From Melampsora larici-populina 98AG31 (lineage: Eukaryota > Basidiomycota > Pucciniomycetes > Pucciniales > Melampsoraceae), in the NCBI RefSeq assembly GCF_000204055.1, contig NW_006768778.1, positions 763,999 through 827,998 on the forward strand: a stretch of DNA of 64,000 nucleotides. The letters are read 5' to 3'. Made by a program: the position numbers and the translations under genes. Shown here in pieces: positions 11,610 through 23,550 of the stretch (positions are counted from its first letter, which is position 1; each line of letters opens with the position of its first letter). The notes beneath the pieces were generated by a model. That model ran no database searches, had not been told where the DNA came from, and saw only the letters and a list, made by a program, of their open reading frames with translations.

Positions 11610-12767
11610 GAGCATCCACATCGGACTTTTCAAATGTTAAATTTGAAGGTGAAATTGTCAAATTTTGCCACAGCGTACTTTTCAAATTTTTGAACCTGAC
11701 CTTCAAATTTGAAGGAAGGATCCAAAAATTTGAAAAGTCAAAATAACTTGTCAGTACTGCATGTGAAGAATTGTTGTAGATTCCTCTGCCACATCACCAA
11801 CATATGTAAAAGCCTTCATATGGTCATGAAAACATTGATTGTCCCTGTAGACACTGTAAACATCATTCAACTTCCCCAAATTGTAAGAGGAAAATGATTA
11901 ATAGTACAGTTTGTCATAAAAGAATCTGATACTGCACACCTGAGCCATCTCACCCACACTACATATGTGCAGCAAGCTAAGTCAATAGTTGGCTATCATG
12001 TACATACAGGTCTGCTCGGTTTTTTGCCCACCAGCAGAGACAAATCACATGTTATACCACGTGTAACTTTTTTGACTTTGAAAAAATTGTGCCCAAAATT
12101 CACTACATATAATTCTGTAGGTGCTCAGGCAATACTGTTGAAGCTATTTCTTAGTAACAGAAAGGGTGTTACATGCAGTTGAGTTGATGAGATTACACCA
12201 AAACATTGAGTCAGTGTATGTAGTCAATCTTTGGAATGCTTTTTTTGATCTCAAAAAAGTTACAGCATGTATTACATATGAATAACTTATCCTGATGAGC
12301 AGATAACTGAGCAGAACTGTATGTACATGATAACCACATATTCACGGAGCCTGCTACAAATATGTAGTGTGGGTGTTATGGCTCAGGTGTGGAGTGATAG
12401 ATCATTTTATGACAAATCATCCTCCCAGTCACTTTTTCCTGCCCGCTTGGGGAAGTTGAATAATGTTTGCAGTGTAGATAAACATATTGTTAATGTGCAA
12501 TAATGTGCAATAATGTGCAATTAGTTGCACTTGACAAAGACCATTGTTCAATCAGCCATACTGAGCAAACCAAGTGTGTACTGGGAGTGAGGATCTTGCT
12601 GTCTGGGTTGCTTCAAGAAAGGTTAAGATATGTCTGCAGAGAAAATCAAAGTCCCAAAATGAATAGTCTGCTGTGGGCAACAAGATTTGCAGGCCAAAAT
12701 AACCATTGCAGCCAACTATCCAAAAGTCAGACTTTTCAAATTTATGAAAAGTCTGCTGTGGATGCTT
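11610..12767. mobile_element. 1.16-kb near-palindromic foldback element
   Basis: The left end GAGCATCCACATCGGACTTT follows TTA, and the right end reads, inverted, AAGCATCCACAGCAGACTTT. Blocks from the left arm recur inverted in the right arm in mirror order, for example TCATTCAACTTCCCCAA, CACACCTGAGCCAT, CACCCACACTACATAT and ATCATGTACATACAG. The arms meet near 12190. The element shares its GAGCATCC ends with the smaller TTA-flanked elements at 13317 and 19644. No coding frame of note is present, so it looks like a non-autonomous foldback. Confidence 0.75.
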
Positions 12768-13316
12768 GTACACCAAACTTAACAAAGTCCCTTGTTTTTT
12801 GAGCTGTACTGGCCAGCTCAAACTAAGGACTTACATGCAATGTCCCAAATTTGGTGTGAGATCTGTTGGGGGTTTCCCCCAAAATCTCTCATCCTCCCTG
12901 CACTCAAATAACACAAATCATCTCCTTTGGAGATGATAATAAAGGATATGTGCAGCTCCCCTGCGCATAATTTTCTGTACTCCAATTTTTGAGACTTCAA
13001 ACGGTGCAAGAGATATCTCAGAAAAAAACTTTTGGGCCAAGTTCAGGGACGTACACAACTGGGGCATCAAAAGCCTGAAATTTTGGGGCAAAACCCAATT
13101 TTTGTTAACAAAACCACAAATCCGCTTCAGTTGATACAACAATTTTTTATTTGACCAAACCTTTTCTGCTGCACAGCTTTTGCAGTTCAAGGGGCCCTGT
13201 TTGACCCTGGGTTTGGCCCAAATTCATTTTTATGAGACTACTTTTGAGCCCTTTGAGATATTAAAAATCAGAAAACGGGAAATTGTGTGCAGCAAAGCAG
13301 TTTGTTTTGTTCATTA
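12768..13316. other. spacer between two MITEs, nothing recognised
   Basis: Short stretch with no gene, clear repeat or RNA feature. Confidence 0.4.
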
Positions 13317-13728
13317 GAGCATCCCCAGTGGTCTCCCAATTCTGTGAGGTCTGGGAACATACCTCTAATCCTGGTATTTGGATGTAGGGGTCAAGAAAAG
13401 AGCCTTGCATAGTGGTCTACCTCTAGTCGGGGGTCAACCCTGAATTGAGTCATATGAGCATGCTTATACTCAATCACCCCATCCAACTTGTCCCATCTAT
13501 TGTCAAAGTTTGAGTTTGATTCTCGAGTCAAACATATTCTGTATTGGTCACGTGGAAACATCTGCACGTGATGTCAAGACCCCACCTAGACCTCACAGAT
13601 GTGGAGGGCCTCTGGAGACTCTTGATGTCTCACCCCCAATAATGCAAGGTCCGCTGGGGTGGTTTTTTGCAATTTGACCCCCTACATTGTTGAGAGCCCG
13701 CAGAATCGGGAGACCACTGGGGATGCTC
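13317..13728. mobile_element. 412-bp PIF/Harbinger-like MITE
   Basis: The ends are 28-bp inverted repeats with one mismatch, beginning GAGCATCCCCAGTGGTCT. The element is flanked by a 3-bp TTA duplication (13314-13316 and 13729-13731). A TTA/TAA target duplication is typical of PIF/Harbinger. There is no transposase, so it would depend on a helper element elsewhere. Confidence 0.85.
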
Positions 13729-13731
13729 TTA

Positions 13732-15666
13732 TGAGCTCTAATTGAGATTATTGGTGATACTTTTGAGGAGTGAGGATCACAGTTCTTGGAGAAAACCCCC
13801 AAGAGATCTCACACCAAAGATGGCTGGTGTAGATGTTGCTGGTGTAGATGTGCGCAATGAGATAGTCCATTGTTTTTTTAACAAGAAGTGACAAATACAC
13901 AGCCACAAGATGACTGATTCACCATATTTTTGAAGTTGTTTCAGCCATAAACAAAAATCATATGATCCCAACATAACTCACCACTTCAACAAATACGTCT
14001 GGTCAGCACTTGACAATTTTGGGGTTTCTATGTAAAATCACGCTCACCATGGACATGTCATTGTGATGGTACACTTGATACCTAGCAAAAAATTTGGCCA
14101 TGCCTGATCCATGGTAGCCACTAGATGTTTAAACAGCATATCAATGGTTGCGACTTGCAAAAGTGATGGACACAAAATCAGGATCATTGTCCGGAGGTCT
14201 AGGGATCACAAAGAAAGTGAAACGATTAGAGATATTTAGGTCTTTATTGCAGCAACAGAACACAAAATAGAAAACAAACAACTAAAACAAGAAAAGTCAA
14301 TAACATAGCATAGTATAATGAGATTGATGTAGACAAAGTTTGAATACCTAAAACAAGATCAACACAGGTATGAACTTGTTGAGTATAAGTAACTATTAGG
14401 ATTAGTGGATAGTCCCTACTGTTGTCTACAATTGAAAGAAAGATTAATACAATATTTTTATTGGTTTTATAACAATCACCAGTGATTTATTCACCTTATA
14501 ACAATAGCTAGGTAGCAATCTCCTCCTGCAGTTAGTTATTCTCAACAAGACTGTTTTGTCGTGGTGATCTTTAGAGTCGTTATAACATAATTAGACTTCT
14601 TGAGTGATTTTCTTATTATGATACAAAAGATATGAGATGGAAAGTAAATGAAATAGAAGTAGAAAAATAAAATGGAAACAGAAACTGGGCACAACTCATC
14701 ATTCAAACAGGACAGTACATTATAGGAAAATAGGAGAAATAGGAGGTTCATATTCGTTCTGTGAACACGTAGATCCTTTGGGACATTATGTCAAATATCG
14801 AATGGTTCTAATCCTTTTGATTATGTAATTTGACATAAACATCATTGCCCCTACATAATACCATGACACTTTACCAGGGATGATTTCCAATTCTTAACAG
14901 AAAGCAGACTCACTGATAGAATAACAAAAGTAGCACAAAGGACAGTGGTTGGCGCAATTCAATTGTAACATCCCCATTGAGAAACTAAATTAGCAAACCA
15001 CAACATGGGCTCCAAATGGCACAGTGAGAAAGACTTCCTATTGTCACTCACTTTGGTTTAGGCCAATATCATAAAATTTCTTAGTCTTGGAACGAACAAA
15101 AAGTGTGTAACAAGACTGACAAAACATTCTACCGCCAAGTATGATGAGGGTGTGCTTCCGTCAAGCAGTCTCAAAATTGTCAAAATGTAAATGAATTTAG
15201 TATCCCTCACAATAAGAACCCTAGGCTGATAAGATACTTGGTGTAGATGGCCCAAGAGGGAAGGGCACATAGCTTGATGTGTAGAGGAAGAGGAAAACAA
15301 TCAGGGGACTTCTTGCTTTTGATTACATATTCCAAGAGAGAAAGGGGCAAACACCGATTGATAAGTACCTGAAAGAAGCTACTGATATAGGTGGCAGTGG
15401 TATGATATGGATGACTTTGGGTGCTGCTTTGGATGCAAAATGAACAACTTGGTACACCAAGCTTGCAGACAACATTCTGAAGACAATCTACAATTCAGCA
15501 ATTGAAACATAAAGGTACTTGAAAGGTAAGGATTTTATATTGGTACAGAAAATATAGTTGCCAAGATCTGGTTTTGTTTTTTAAAAGCCCCAATTGACAT
15601 TTCAGACAAGGGCCAAAACTAACCACAAACCCCAATTGTGAACATTTACGGCGTGCTGGAGCGGTC
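13732..15666. other. gene-free AT-rich stretch
   Basis: No gene with splice support was recognised on either strand. Short frames here are AT-rich and low complexity. Confidence 0.4.
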
Positions 15667-16782
15667 ATATGGTGGGAGACAGCAAAGATAAGGAAAAGCC
15701 CGATCAGTACCTTGACCCAATTTGTAATACATTCAAAAATGCTGTGATACATGAGATTATATGTAATCTTGTAGATCAAGGATTCAATAGATTCCTTTCC
15801 TCTATATCAATTGACTCAATATCTACTCAGAACGGCTTGATGGCTCTTTCCATGTCTCAGAAGATTCAATGTTATTGGCAACACGGTAGTTCTCAACCTA
15901 CAAATAGACTCCAGCTTTGAAGTGAACCCTGGTCAATCAGAGCTCTGACAAGCAATCCGGCTCAGACCTTTCAAGTTTGAGATTAACTCAAATGCTGTTG
16001 ACAATGGCTTGGAAAATCTGTAATCCTTCTGAATAGCATCTGACACGGGATTGATAGCTGCCAAACAATAGCTAACAATTTAGCCAACCCTTTAGGCGCA
16101 GACGCAGAAGATTCCACATAATGATCAGGTCGTCGCAAAGCAGGGTATGGGGGCACAAATGAAATCTCTGCGGAGAGATCTTAGGACAAGCTGTCTGTCT
16201 GCTATTCCTTGCATAAATTTGCCCAACTTAAACCTGAATTGTTGTAAGTGTCTCTTTTTCACTTCAATGAATCAGATTTTGACAAATTTTCCTTCTGATG
16301 GATCTGTTTAGGGAACAAACCTTTGGTCCAGACCCTTCCTCTACAATATACAAGTCTAATTGCTGTATCTTGCTGTATCTATTGACTGAGTCTCAGAAGG
16401 TATCAATTTCTGATGAGCAACTTGTTTTTTGGATTAATTGATTTTCCTTTTTTTCTTTTTGTGAGCTCAATCTTGTTTGTTTTTCCCCATTTTTCTCAGA
16501 GTGTTGTACCACTCTGTCCTTGGCAGAGTCATCATTTTTTTAAGATTACACACACTAAACTGTCTAAGATACACATGTTTATATTTTAATGTGAAATCAA
16601 ATTTAAAAAAACAAAAATGTTGTTGGATCCTTCTAAAAAGCTACTTTTGGGATGCTCTGGATGATGGCACCTCAAAAGTAGCTTTTTACAAGGATACCAT
16701 GATAATTGCGGGCTGAGCTGGATTTGACATACTGATCAAGGACTGACCAGGCTTTTCCTTATGTTTGCTGTCTCTCACCATA
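15667..16782. repeat. inverted-repeat region with a perfect 16-bp hairpin
   Basis: The segment 15667-15713 (TATGGTGGGAGACAGCAAAG...) recurs inverted at 16733-16782 (TATGGTGAGAGACAGCAAAC... when read on the minus strand). Between them, TAAAAAGCTACTTTTG at 16635-16650 is perfectly inverted at 16673-16688. The pattern suggests a decayed foldback transposon, but its outer ends were not found. Confidence 0.5.
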
Positions 16783-17904
16783 AGTGAACAAAGCAGCCAT
16801 GAAGGAATGTGACCAAAACCTACACAGCCAAGTACTCCATGGAAGAAAGGACAATGTACAGTTTCTTCTTGGGCTTTGCCAAGGATCTCAATCATTAGCA
16901 CAGGGTCCAAATTTTACACTCATGACACATTAGCAAATTGTGCTCCAAGATTGTGTTGAGATTGTTGTTTGTTTGGTGCCAGGCTGCGCTTTGCACAGCT
17001 TTGGAACACGCTTTTTACACCTGGCTGAAGTTGAGCCAAGCCAATCAACAAATACTCAGTACAAGTAATACCTATATTGATACCAAAAATGTATGACTCC
17101 TTTGTTAACATGTCGTGAGTATAAGATTTGGACCCTGTGTAGGTGTCCTCAACCCGGAAAAATCCTGTTTAAATTTCACTTGGACTGTGTTCAAATCAAT
17201 CATTCATTTAGTGCCAATTGCTTGAATTCAATCAGTGGCTTGTGGCCTCTGTGGTCAGGCCACAATCAGAGGTCCTTGCTGGATCAAATAAAGGCTCAAA
17301 GGAAATTGCCTGAAAAAGGGAATCCTTGATCCATGATTCCAACGCTTCATCTTCCCATTCTTTGTAACAACCACCAACAACTTATGTACCACGTCATACA
17401 AATTATGCAACAACCAAACTCAAAAACATCACACATATGTACTTGCAGGTCTCACGAACCAGGAATGCAGAAGTGAGTATGAGTTTACTCAGTAAAGTGA
17501 GTATTATTGAGTTTACTGAGTATTTTTGCCTATTTTTGGCCCTGTAAACCCGTACAAAGTGAGTATCAGTTGAGTATATACTCATACTTGGTACTCATTC
17601 CTGCATCCCTGTCACAAACACAACTGGGGACTCCTCCTTGCTATGCTCAAATCAACTATGCAAATCAAATTTACACACAAACAATTCCCAATCACCCTAC
17701 CATCAATTCCTTACCTCCTTGCGCCTAGAAGATACTTTGAATCATGAAAACCAGCTTATCAATGGTGAGGAACAGCTAGTGGATAACTAAAAGTACCCCT
17801 TAAATGTTTTCCAATGTGATGGTTGGATTGAATCAAATTGTCTTAAAATTGTGAACATATTCAATAGTGAACTATGGGTTACAACAGGAACTTGGGACCA
17901 CACA
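16783..17904. repeat. gene-free stretch with two further inverted repeats
   Basis: ACAGGGTCCAAATTTTACACT near 16897-16917 is inverted near 17116-17136. From about 17459 to 17612 a palindromic block rich in GAGTAT/ATACTC words starts AGGAATGCAGAAGTGAGTAT and ends as the approximate inverse (ACTCATTCCTGCAT). Both may be MITE remnants. No gene was seen. Confidence 0.45.
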
Positions 17905-18087
17905 CACTGCAAATATAATGTGTTTCTCCGCGGTGAAAAATGATTACATTTAATTCAAAAAATGATTAAAAGTGCATTAAATCTACATTAAATCTGCATT
18001 TTTCTGCATTAAATCTGCATTATTAATCATTTTGTGCATTAAGTGCAATCATTTTTCACTTTGGAGAAACACATTATATTTGCAGTG
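17905..18087. mobile_element. 183-bp MITE with about 40-bp inverted ends
   Basis: The left end CACTGCAAATATAATGTGTT, continuing with TCTCC, is nearly perfectly inverted at the right end to position 18087. Pairing extends through GAAAAATGATT on both arms. The centre is an AT-rich series of GCATTAAATCT words. The target duplication is unclear. No coding potential. Confidence 0.8.
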
Positions 18088-18121
18088 ACAAGAGCTGAAG
18101 AGAAAATTTTCTTTGCCACTA

Positions 18122-18300
18122 CAGTAGACTCTGATATAACCAATACCCAAAAAATTGGGTCCAAAACTATTGGTTTTCATGGAGTATCTGTTTTGTCAGA
18201 GTAGATTTCACTGAAAATTAACAAAAGAAAATGGCCAAAAACCTATTGATTTTCCAAGAGTATTGGTTTTGACACATATTGGTTATAACAAAGTTGACTG
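18122..18300. mobile_element. 179-bp pogo/Tigger-like MITE
   Basis: The ends CAGTAGACTCTGATATAACC and, inverted, CAGTCAACTTTGTTATAACC match the general form of pogo/Tigger-type terminal repeats (CAGT..ACTC..TATAAC). TA flanks both sides (18120-18121 and 18301-18302). Internal sequence repeats TATTGGTTTT words. It is non-autonomous. Confidence 0.75.
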
Positions 18301-18302
18301 TA

Positions 18303-19601
18303 CAGCCCTTTGCATAATTGATGACTTTGGAGAAAAAAACCCTTGAGTTTTTTGATATAACAATCATGAACAAACTTGATTCCTCTTGCTTTGAGCTCAA
18401 GCATTATTTGTAGCTCATTTTGATAGCAATCATCATGTTGTACAGCTATCCTCTCCTCAACTTTCTACTTCTTGATGAATTCATCCAAATCATTTGATTA
18501 AAATTGTTGGCTCTCCCCTTTTGAATTATCACAGAGGTCTGCCATCAGATTTGTTCATTTGACCTCCAAGTTCAAACCAATTTCTTTGCTACATCAATCA
18601 AAGCTAGCTTAACACAAGCCCCTAAACCTCTGCAGAGACATCCCCCGGAGCCTGCGGAGGGGGGGCTTGCGACTTATCAGTGATTTTTGGCTTGACACCA
18701 AATTCACTTTGGCGGGGGCTATCTCCAGTGTCCATTTTTGCCCCCACAGACACAGTAAACCTTCCATCATGCCTATATGAAATTTATAGCAGCATGTTTT
18801 TATGACCTTTTGCTCTCCTCAGAATTTCTATAGCTATCGTAGAAGCAGTTATATCATCAGTTGAAAAAAAACAAAAACAAATTGATATTTTGGTAACTGA
18901 GTCTGCTGTGATTACAGTCACTTTACACACAAGAGCCTTGATTTCTCTCTGATAACCCATAAGCTCTCAGCCATCCTTGTCAGAGACAGAGAGAAGCATC
19001 TGCAGTCCTCTAATTTTGGCTTGAAAACTTGTGACTCTTCACTGTCACCTCAAGCAGATATCTTCTTATCAAGGCAAGTAGATAGTAAGGGCTATTATGT
19101 ACAAGATGCATCTGCAAAGGACAGTGTGTTCCGAATTTGTGAGTGGTTGATAGGAAATGCTGCAGTGTTGATTTTGATAAAAAAACACTGAAAGTCATGA
19201 ATTTCAGATTGGTATCAAGCCAAAAAATCATATAAGTTGTAAGTCCCTCCTCTGCAAGCTCCAGGGGACGCGCTCGGTTTGAGGAGGTACTTAGTTAAGT
19301 TAGCAATCAAAGGGAATACCAACAAATTGATTCAATGCATTTGAAGCCACCAAACAATGCACAACTTGAGTTGAATCATTGTCAGTAAACTCCATCCAAG
19401 TTGGGAGAGATGCATCGGATTCAAAGATGATATGTGCAATTGAGATGAGGGATCAAATTTGATTGTTCAAAGTACACACAAAGAAAGAGCTCGCTCAGTT
19501 TTTGCAAAACTCAATGAGTTTTTGAAAAAAACTCGGTTTTTTTTGAAAACTCAAGCGCTTTCTCTGTTTTCTTCCAAAGTCATCAATTCTGCAAAGGGCT
19601 G
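18303..19601. mobile_element. TA-flanked TIR element interrupted by a MULE-MITE
   Basis: The left end CAGCCCTTTGCATAATTGAT and right end (inverted CAGCCCTTTGCAGAATTGAT) extend to about 40 bp of inverted similarity (GATGACTTTGGA..). TA lies outside both ends (18301-18302, 19602-19603), and the left TA is shared with the pogo-like MITE. A 700-bp Mutator-type MITE sits inside. The same right end, without its left partner, is present at 28175-28233. Confidence 0.7.
18604..19303. mobile_element. Mutator-like MITE (TAGCTTAAC family), copy 1
   Basis: The element is flanked by a perfect 9-bp direct repeat CAATCAAAG (18595-18603 and 19304-19312), the size expected for Mutator-like elements. Its ends start CTAGCTTAACACAAG and, inverted, CTAACTTAACTAAG. 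Just inside each end is a GC-rich self-complementary block followed by GATTTTTGGCTTGA. The element at 32655-33255 has the same order of parts. Confidence 0.8.
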
Positions 19602-19643
19602 TACAGCTATTTCATTATATGTTGGACATCAAGAAACATATAA

Positions 19644-20795
19644 GAGCATCCGCACTCGTTTGCGGTTGTTAACTTGGTCACGTGCGGTAACAACCGCTAC
19701 ATTAAGCAAAAAATGACTTAACTCAGCCAAATTTCGCACTCGTTTGCGTTAGTAGCACTGTAACGTTTGTAACTTTACCGATAATGCATGTGCTCCACAG
19801 TGGTCATGCAGTAAGGTAACATTCAATTTTTCAAGTACAATTTCAAGTTTAAGAAAACAAAGGCTATATTTGAATACATCTATTGATCTTGTGAAAATTC
19901 TAACGATTTGAAACTACACAAGAAAGATGAACAATCTAAACCAATCCAAACTTTTTTTAATGTTTGATTCAGCTTTTTTCAACTGTTTGGTTTGTATCTC
20001 TTGATCTTAAAAGTCTTCCAGTCATTAGTCTTTAGAATTCAATTTTCTCATCTATCTCTATACATATGTGAAGTCTGAAATTCTTCATATTGATTCGATT
20101 GGTTTGAAGTCGAGTTGAAGATTTTCAAACGACCTATTTTAAAACAAAAAAACAAAAAAAACGATCGTAAAAACCTCGATTGGTGTTAAAAGGTCTTGAT
20201 TCAATTCATGTGACTGGGTGAGAGAGGTGAAAAGACGATGTTTGTTGTTGACTTTGGTATTGGAGATTGGGCTGAGTTGAGTTTTTGGAGTTGTAGTTGC
20301 TGTGAACAGGTCGTGATGTGTGCTACCGCATGCGTTAGCCAATCGGTAGATTTACCGATTCGCTAACGCAAACTGATGAAAAATTAACTACCGCGGGGCT
20401 AATTGTTCACCGGTGCGGAAAAGACCCCGCGGTTGCGTTAAATTTAACCTTAGAGCACCCACTATGGTTGCGTTAACTCGGTGATTTAGCGTTACCCTAA
20501 CGCTAAAATACCAACAGGTCCACTATGGACCTGTTTTAGACCTGCGGTCCGTACGGCTGCGTCAAGTCTTGCACTTCGTGTGCTCAGATTTACGCAAGCC
20601 TACGACTTGATTTATCGTAGGAACTAGGGAAAGCAGACGATAAATCATCCCATAGTGGATTTCACGCGGTTACCAACTTTGGTAAAACACGCATGATCAA
20701 ACTTCGCGCTCAGGAACGCAAACTTTACGATAAAACACTCCCACCATAGTGGGTGCTCTTACCGCACTCGATTTACCGCACGAGTGCGGATGCTC
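19644..20795. mobile_element. PIF/Harbinger-like TIR element, outer (nested pair)
   Basis: The ends GAGCATCCGCACTCGT are inverted at 20780-20795 and flanked by TAA on both sides (19641-19643, 20796-20798). Internal GCACTCGTTTGCG words repeat near both ends. It contains a complete smaller element of the same type. No transposase frame is seen. Confidence 0.8.
20453..20758. mobile_element. 306-bp PIF/Harbinger-like MITE, inner (nested)
   Basis: The ends GAGCACCCACTATGGT and its inverse (ending GTGGGTGCTC) are flanked by TTA at 20450-20452 and 20759-20761. It lies entirely inside the element 19644-20795, so it inserted later. It also holds a near-palindrome around 20512-20534 (AACAGGTCCACTATGGACC..). 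Confidence 0.85.
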
Positions 20796-20948
20796 TAATG
20801 AAGTTTTTACTACCTTGAAGTAAATTAAACTTCAAAATTCACCAATGAAAAACAGACAATACAGTGGTTGCTGTTATTAAATCCAGTTAAAAACTGAAAT
20901 TTCAACTTTATCATTTTTTCTTGATGTCCAAGATATAATGAAACAGTA

Positions 20949-23440
20949 GTACCCTTTTAGCAAACTTATCTTGTAAGTCCTACTCGCGTAGCCCCAGAGT
21001 ACCTCGTACGATAAGTTTGCCTTTATAGGGGCATTCCGGGCCCTTTTGAAACTGGCTGCAATTTGCTTTGAATCGCTGAGTAATCTCAAGCAAATTGAGA
21101 ATCATCTTGAATTGGGTTTTGGACCGGCGATTTTGGAAATAGAACGATCATTTGAGTTCGACTCCTAAATAACCATAACTCCGTCTGAGGTATGATGATC
21201 GATTGACTATTGACGACCTAGACCATGTGCATTATTGACCGATTGATGTGATAAAGGGGATTGGCTGAATCATGTATTTAGTTTGGACACGATCGATTGG
21301 GTCCTGACTTGAAGTGTTCTTGGCTGGAATGAATATGATTGGTCTGAGTCGACCGAGTACATTTTCGGTTGGAAAGGATCAAGTCTTGGAAATGCAGGCT
21401 AGAATTCAGACAGGGCTGAAAATGGCTGAAAGTTGAATTTGTAAATTTTTAGACAATAAAGTTATGTAGGCTGTATTTGGTAGTCGGATCGGAGCTTGGA
21501 GTTTTTCTCTGGTTTTTGTGGATCCGCATAATTTTAAGTTTGAAGTTTTTTCACGTGCATTTGAAACAGATTTCAACAAGTTTGAAAATTTGGTCAACAA
21601 ACCAAATTAAAATTAAAATGTATAGGCAGTCAGTTCATCCATTCTTTGTCCCTCTGAACCTCAACTTCAACCTCAACCTCAACCTTGACTTTTTAATAAA
21701 TTCAATTTGATTCCTAAACCAACTTCAACTTCATCACTCATATCACAACTTATATCATCATCATCATCATCAACAAACCATGTCATCAATCGATTCAGTT
21801 GAGAATCGATTCAATCAATCTATCCAAACATTCAAATCACATCTGATCACTTTAAACCAACTTCAACAACGTTCTCATCATGAAGTTTTAAAATCATTCA
21901 ATCATTCAAATTCACTTCAACTTTCAAATCAAGCTATTCAAATCCTTTCACATTTCTTAGATGATAAACTCAATTTATATCGATTTTTAAAGAGAGAAAA
22001 GTTTGATATCGAAAACACGTTGAAACTTCTTTCAAATACATTACAATGGAGACTTGATTCTCAAATCGATTTACTTTCATCATCTTCAATCGATCCATTT
22101 TACCTTCATCAACCTTTATTCTACTTTCACCCTCAACTCAAGGATAAATGGAATAGGCCTTGTGGTGTACTCAATCTTAAACACGTTAGTCGGACTGAGG
22201 ATGGAACTTTGGATGGTTTGAAGGAATTCATTGCTTGGTCCTGGGAACTTGGTCGTCGGTACATGCAAGACTCTAATTCAGATTCACTCAACACTCTCCT
22301 TTCTCAATCCGATAATCTAAACCCGAACTCTGATACCGAGTCAGTTCCAATTCAGCTTCAAATGGTTATTATTGTTGATCTCAAGGATGCCTCTCTCAAC
22401 AATCTGGTCAGTTTTTTCCCTTATTCGAAACTCTCCTGATATCATCTTACTAACTCGATTCTTGAAGTATAGGAACTCGAATTACTCCCATATTTCATGG
22501 ATCTACTCAAGAATAATTTTCCAGGAATGGTGGGAGCCATCTTTGTCCTCAACTACGGTTGGATGTACTCAGGAATGTGGCAAGTAGCCAAAAGAGTTTT
22601 ACCTCAATCTACACTTGATCGGATCATGTTTCCAAATCAAAAAGAGTTGTTGAAGTTCTTCAATCCTTCCAATTTATTAACCCAACACGGCGGAAAACTC
22701 GAATATCAATACCATCATCTCAATAATCCAATCATTAATCTATATGGGAAACCACCTTCTGTTACCACCACCACCACTACTACAGCGCCACCCATCAACA
22801 CTACCTTGCCTACAGAAGAACCAGCAGAACTTGACGACCAATCCACTCCGAACATAATTCCCATCTCTGCATTGTCACCTAGCTTATCCCGACGATCTAG
22901 TCTAGAATCTTTGCGAGATCTCTTCTTCTCAGCTCCTACTACACCTTGGGCAACATCATATCCGGGAACCCCGCCAAGAGCTCATGCTCGTCCAAATTGG
23001 TTAAGTATGACCACCGTCCATACAGGACATCATACACCTGTTGGCAATCATCAACGGCATCATTCACTCTCGGTCTCCAAGTTTGGAGAAGCTATACGTG
23101 AAAACCTTTTGAAAAAAGTTCAAAGGGAAGAATGGAATGAAGCACCATTACTTCGGTCTACAAACCCATTAAGGGATTTTAGACTTCACCTTCCTAGTAG
23201 GAAATTGACTGCTGAAACAGAAGAACTTACACCTACCAATTCGGATTGTTCAGCTACTGTTGTACCTGATGAGGAAGAAGAAGATCAAGAAGCTGATGAT
23301 CAGAGTCCACCTATGCAAATCTCGATTTCTTTACCTGACCACTCGACTTCTTGGAATAGTTCAACTAAAACTGATCATAAGGATTACAAACCAAAAGGAC
23401 AATGGCTCATTAAGATTGGTTCAACATCTTCAATTGTAGA
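20949..23440 (+). repeat. segmental duplication, copy 1 (ends at scaffold gap)
   Basis: From GTACCCTTTTAGCAAA onward the sequence matches 28234-30733 with only scattered substitutions and small indels. The first about 80 bases differ more (a short hairpin region with GATAAGTTTGCC arms). It covers the promoter and most of the CRAL-TRIO gene. Similarity stops at 23440, ten bases before the N run. Confidence 0.95.
21780..23440 (+). CDS. CRAL-TRIO (Sec14-like) protein, copy 1, 3'-truncated
   Basis: Model: join(21780..22406, 22473..23440). The start, intron and reading frame are the same as in the complete copy at 29073, and the encoded residues are identical over the shared part, with a synonymous ACG/ACT change seen near 22018. 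The CRAL-TRIO domain is complete, but the C-terminal exon is missing because the sequence runs into unrelated bases and then the 100-N gap. It may be a true paralog or the other haplotype's allele. The lipid-binding role is as described for the full copy. Confidence 0.85.
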
Positions 23441-23450
23441 TACCTGCCCA

Positions 23451-23550
23451 NNNNNNNNNNNNNNNNNNNNNNNNNNNNNNNNNNNNNNNNNNNNNNNNNN
23501 NNNNNNNNNNNNNNNNNNNNNNNNNNNNNNNNNNNNNNNNNNNNNNNNNN
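23451..23550. other. assembly gap, 100 N
   Basis: Exactly 100 N bases, a conventional placeholder for a scaffold join of unknown size. Sequence on the two sides is unrelated: a CRAL-TRIO gene to the left and a transposon gene to the right. Confidence 0.98.

Noticed and set aside
21120..21180. tRNA-like B-box word (GAGTTCGACTCC), also in the duplicate near 28440
   Set aside because: No A box at the right distance and no cloverleaf arms could be drawn.
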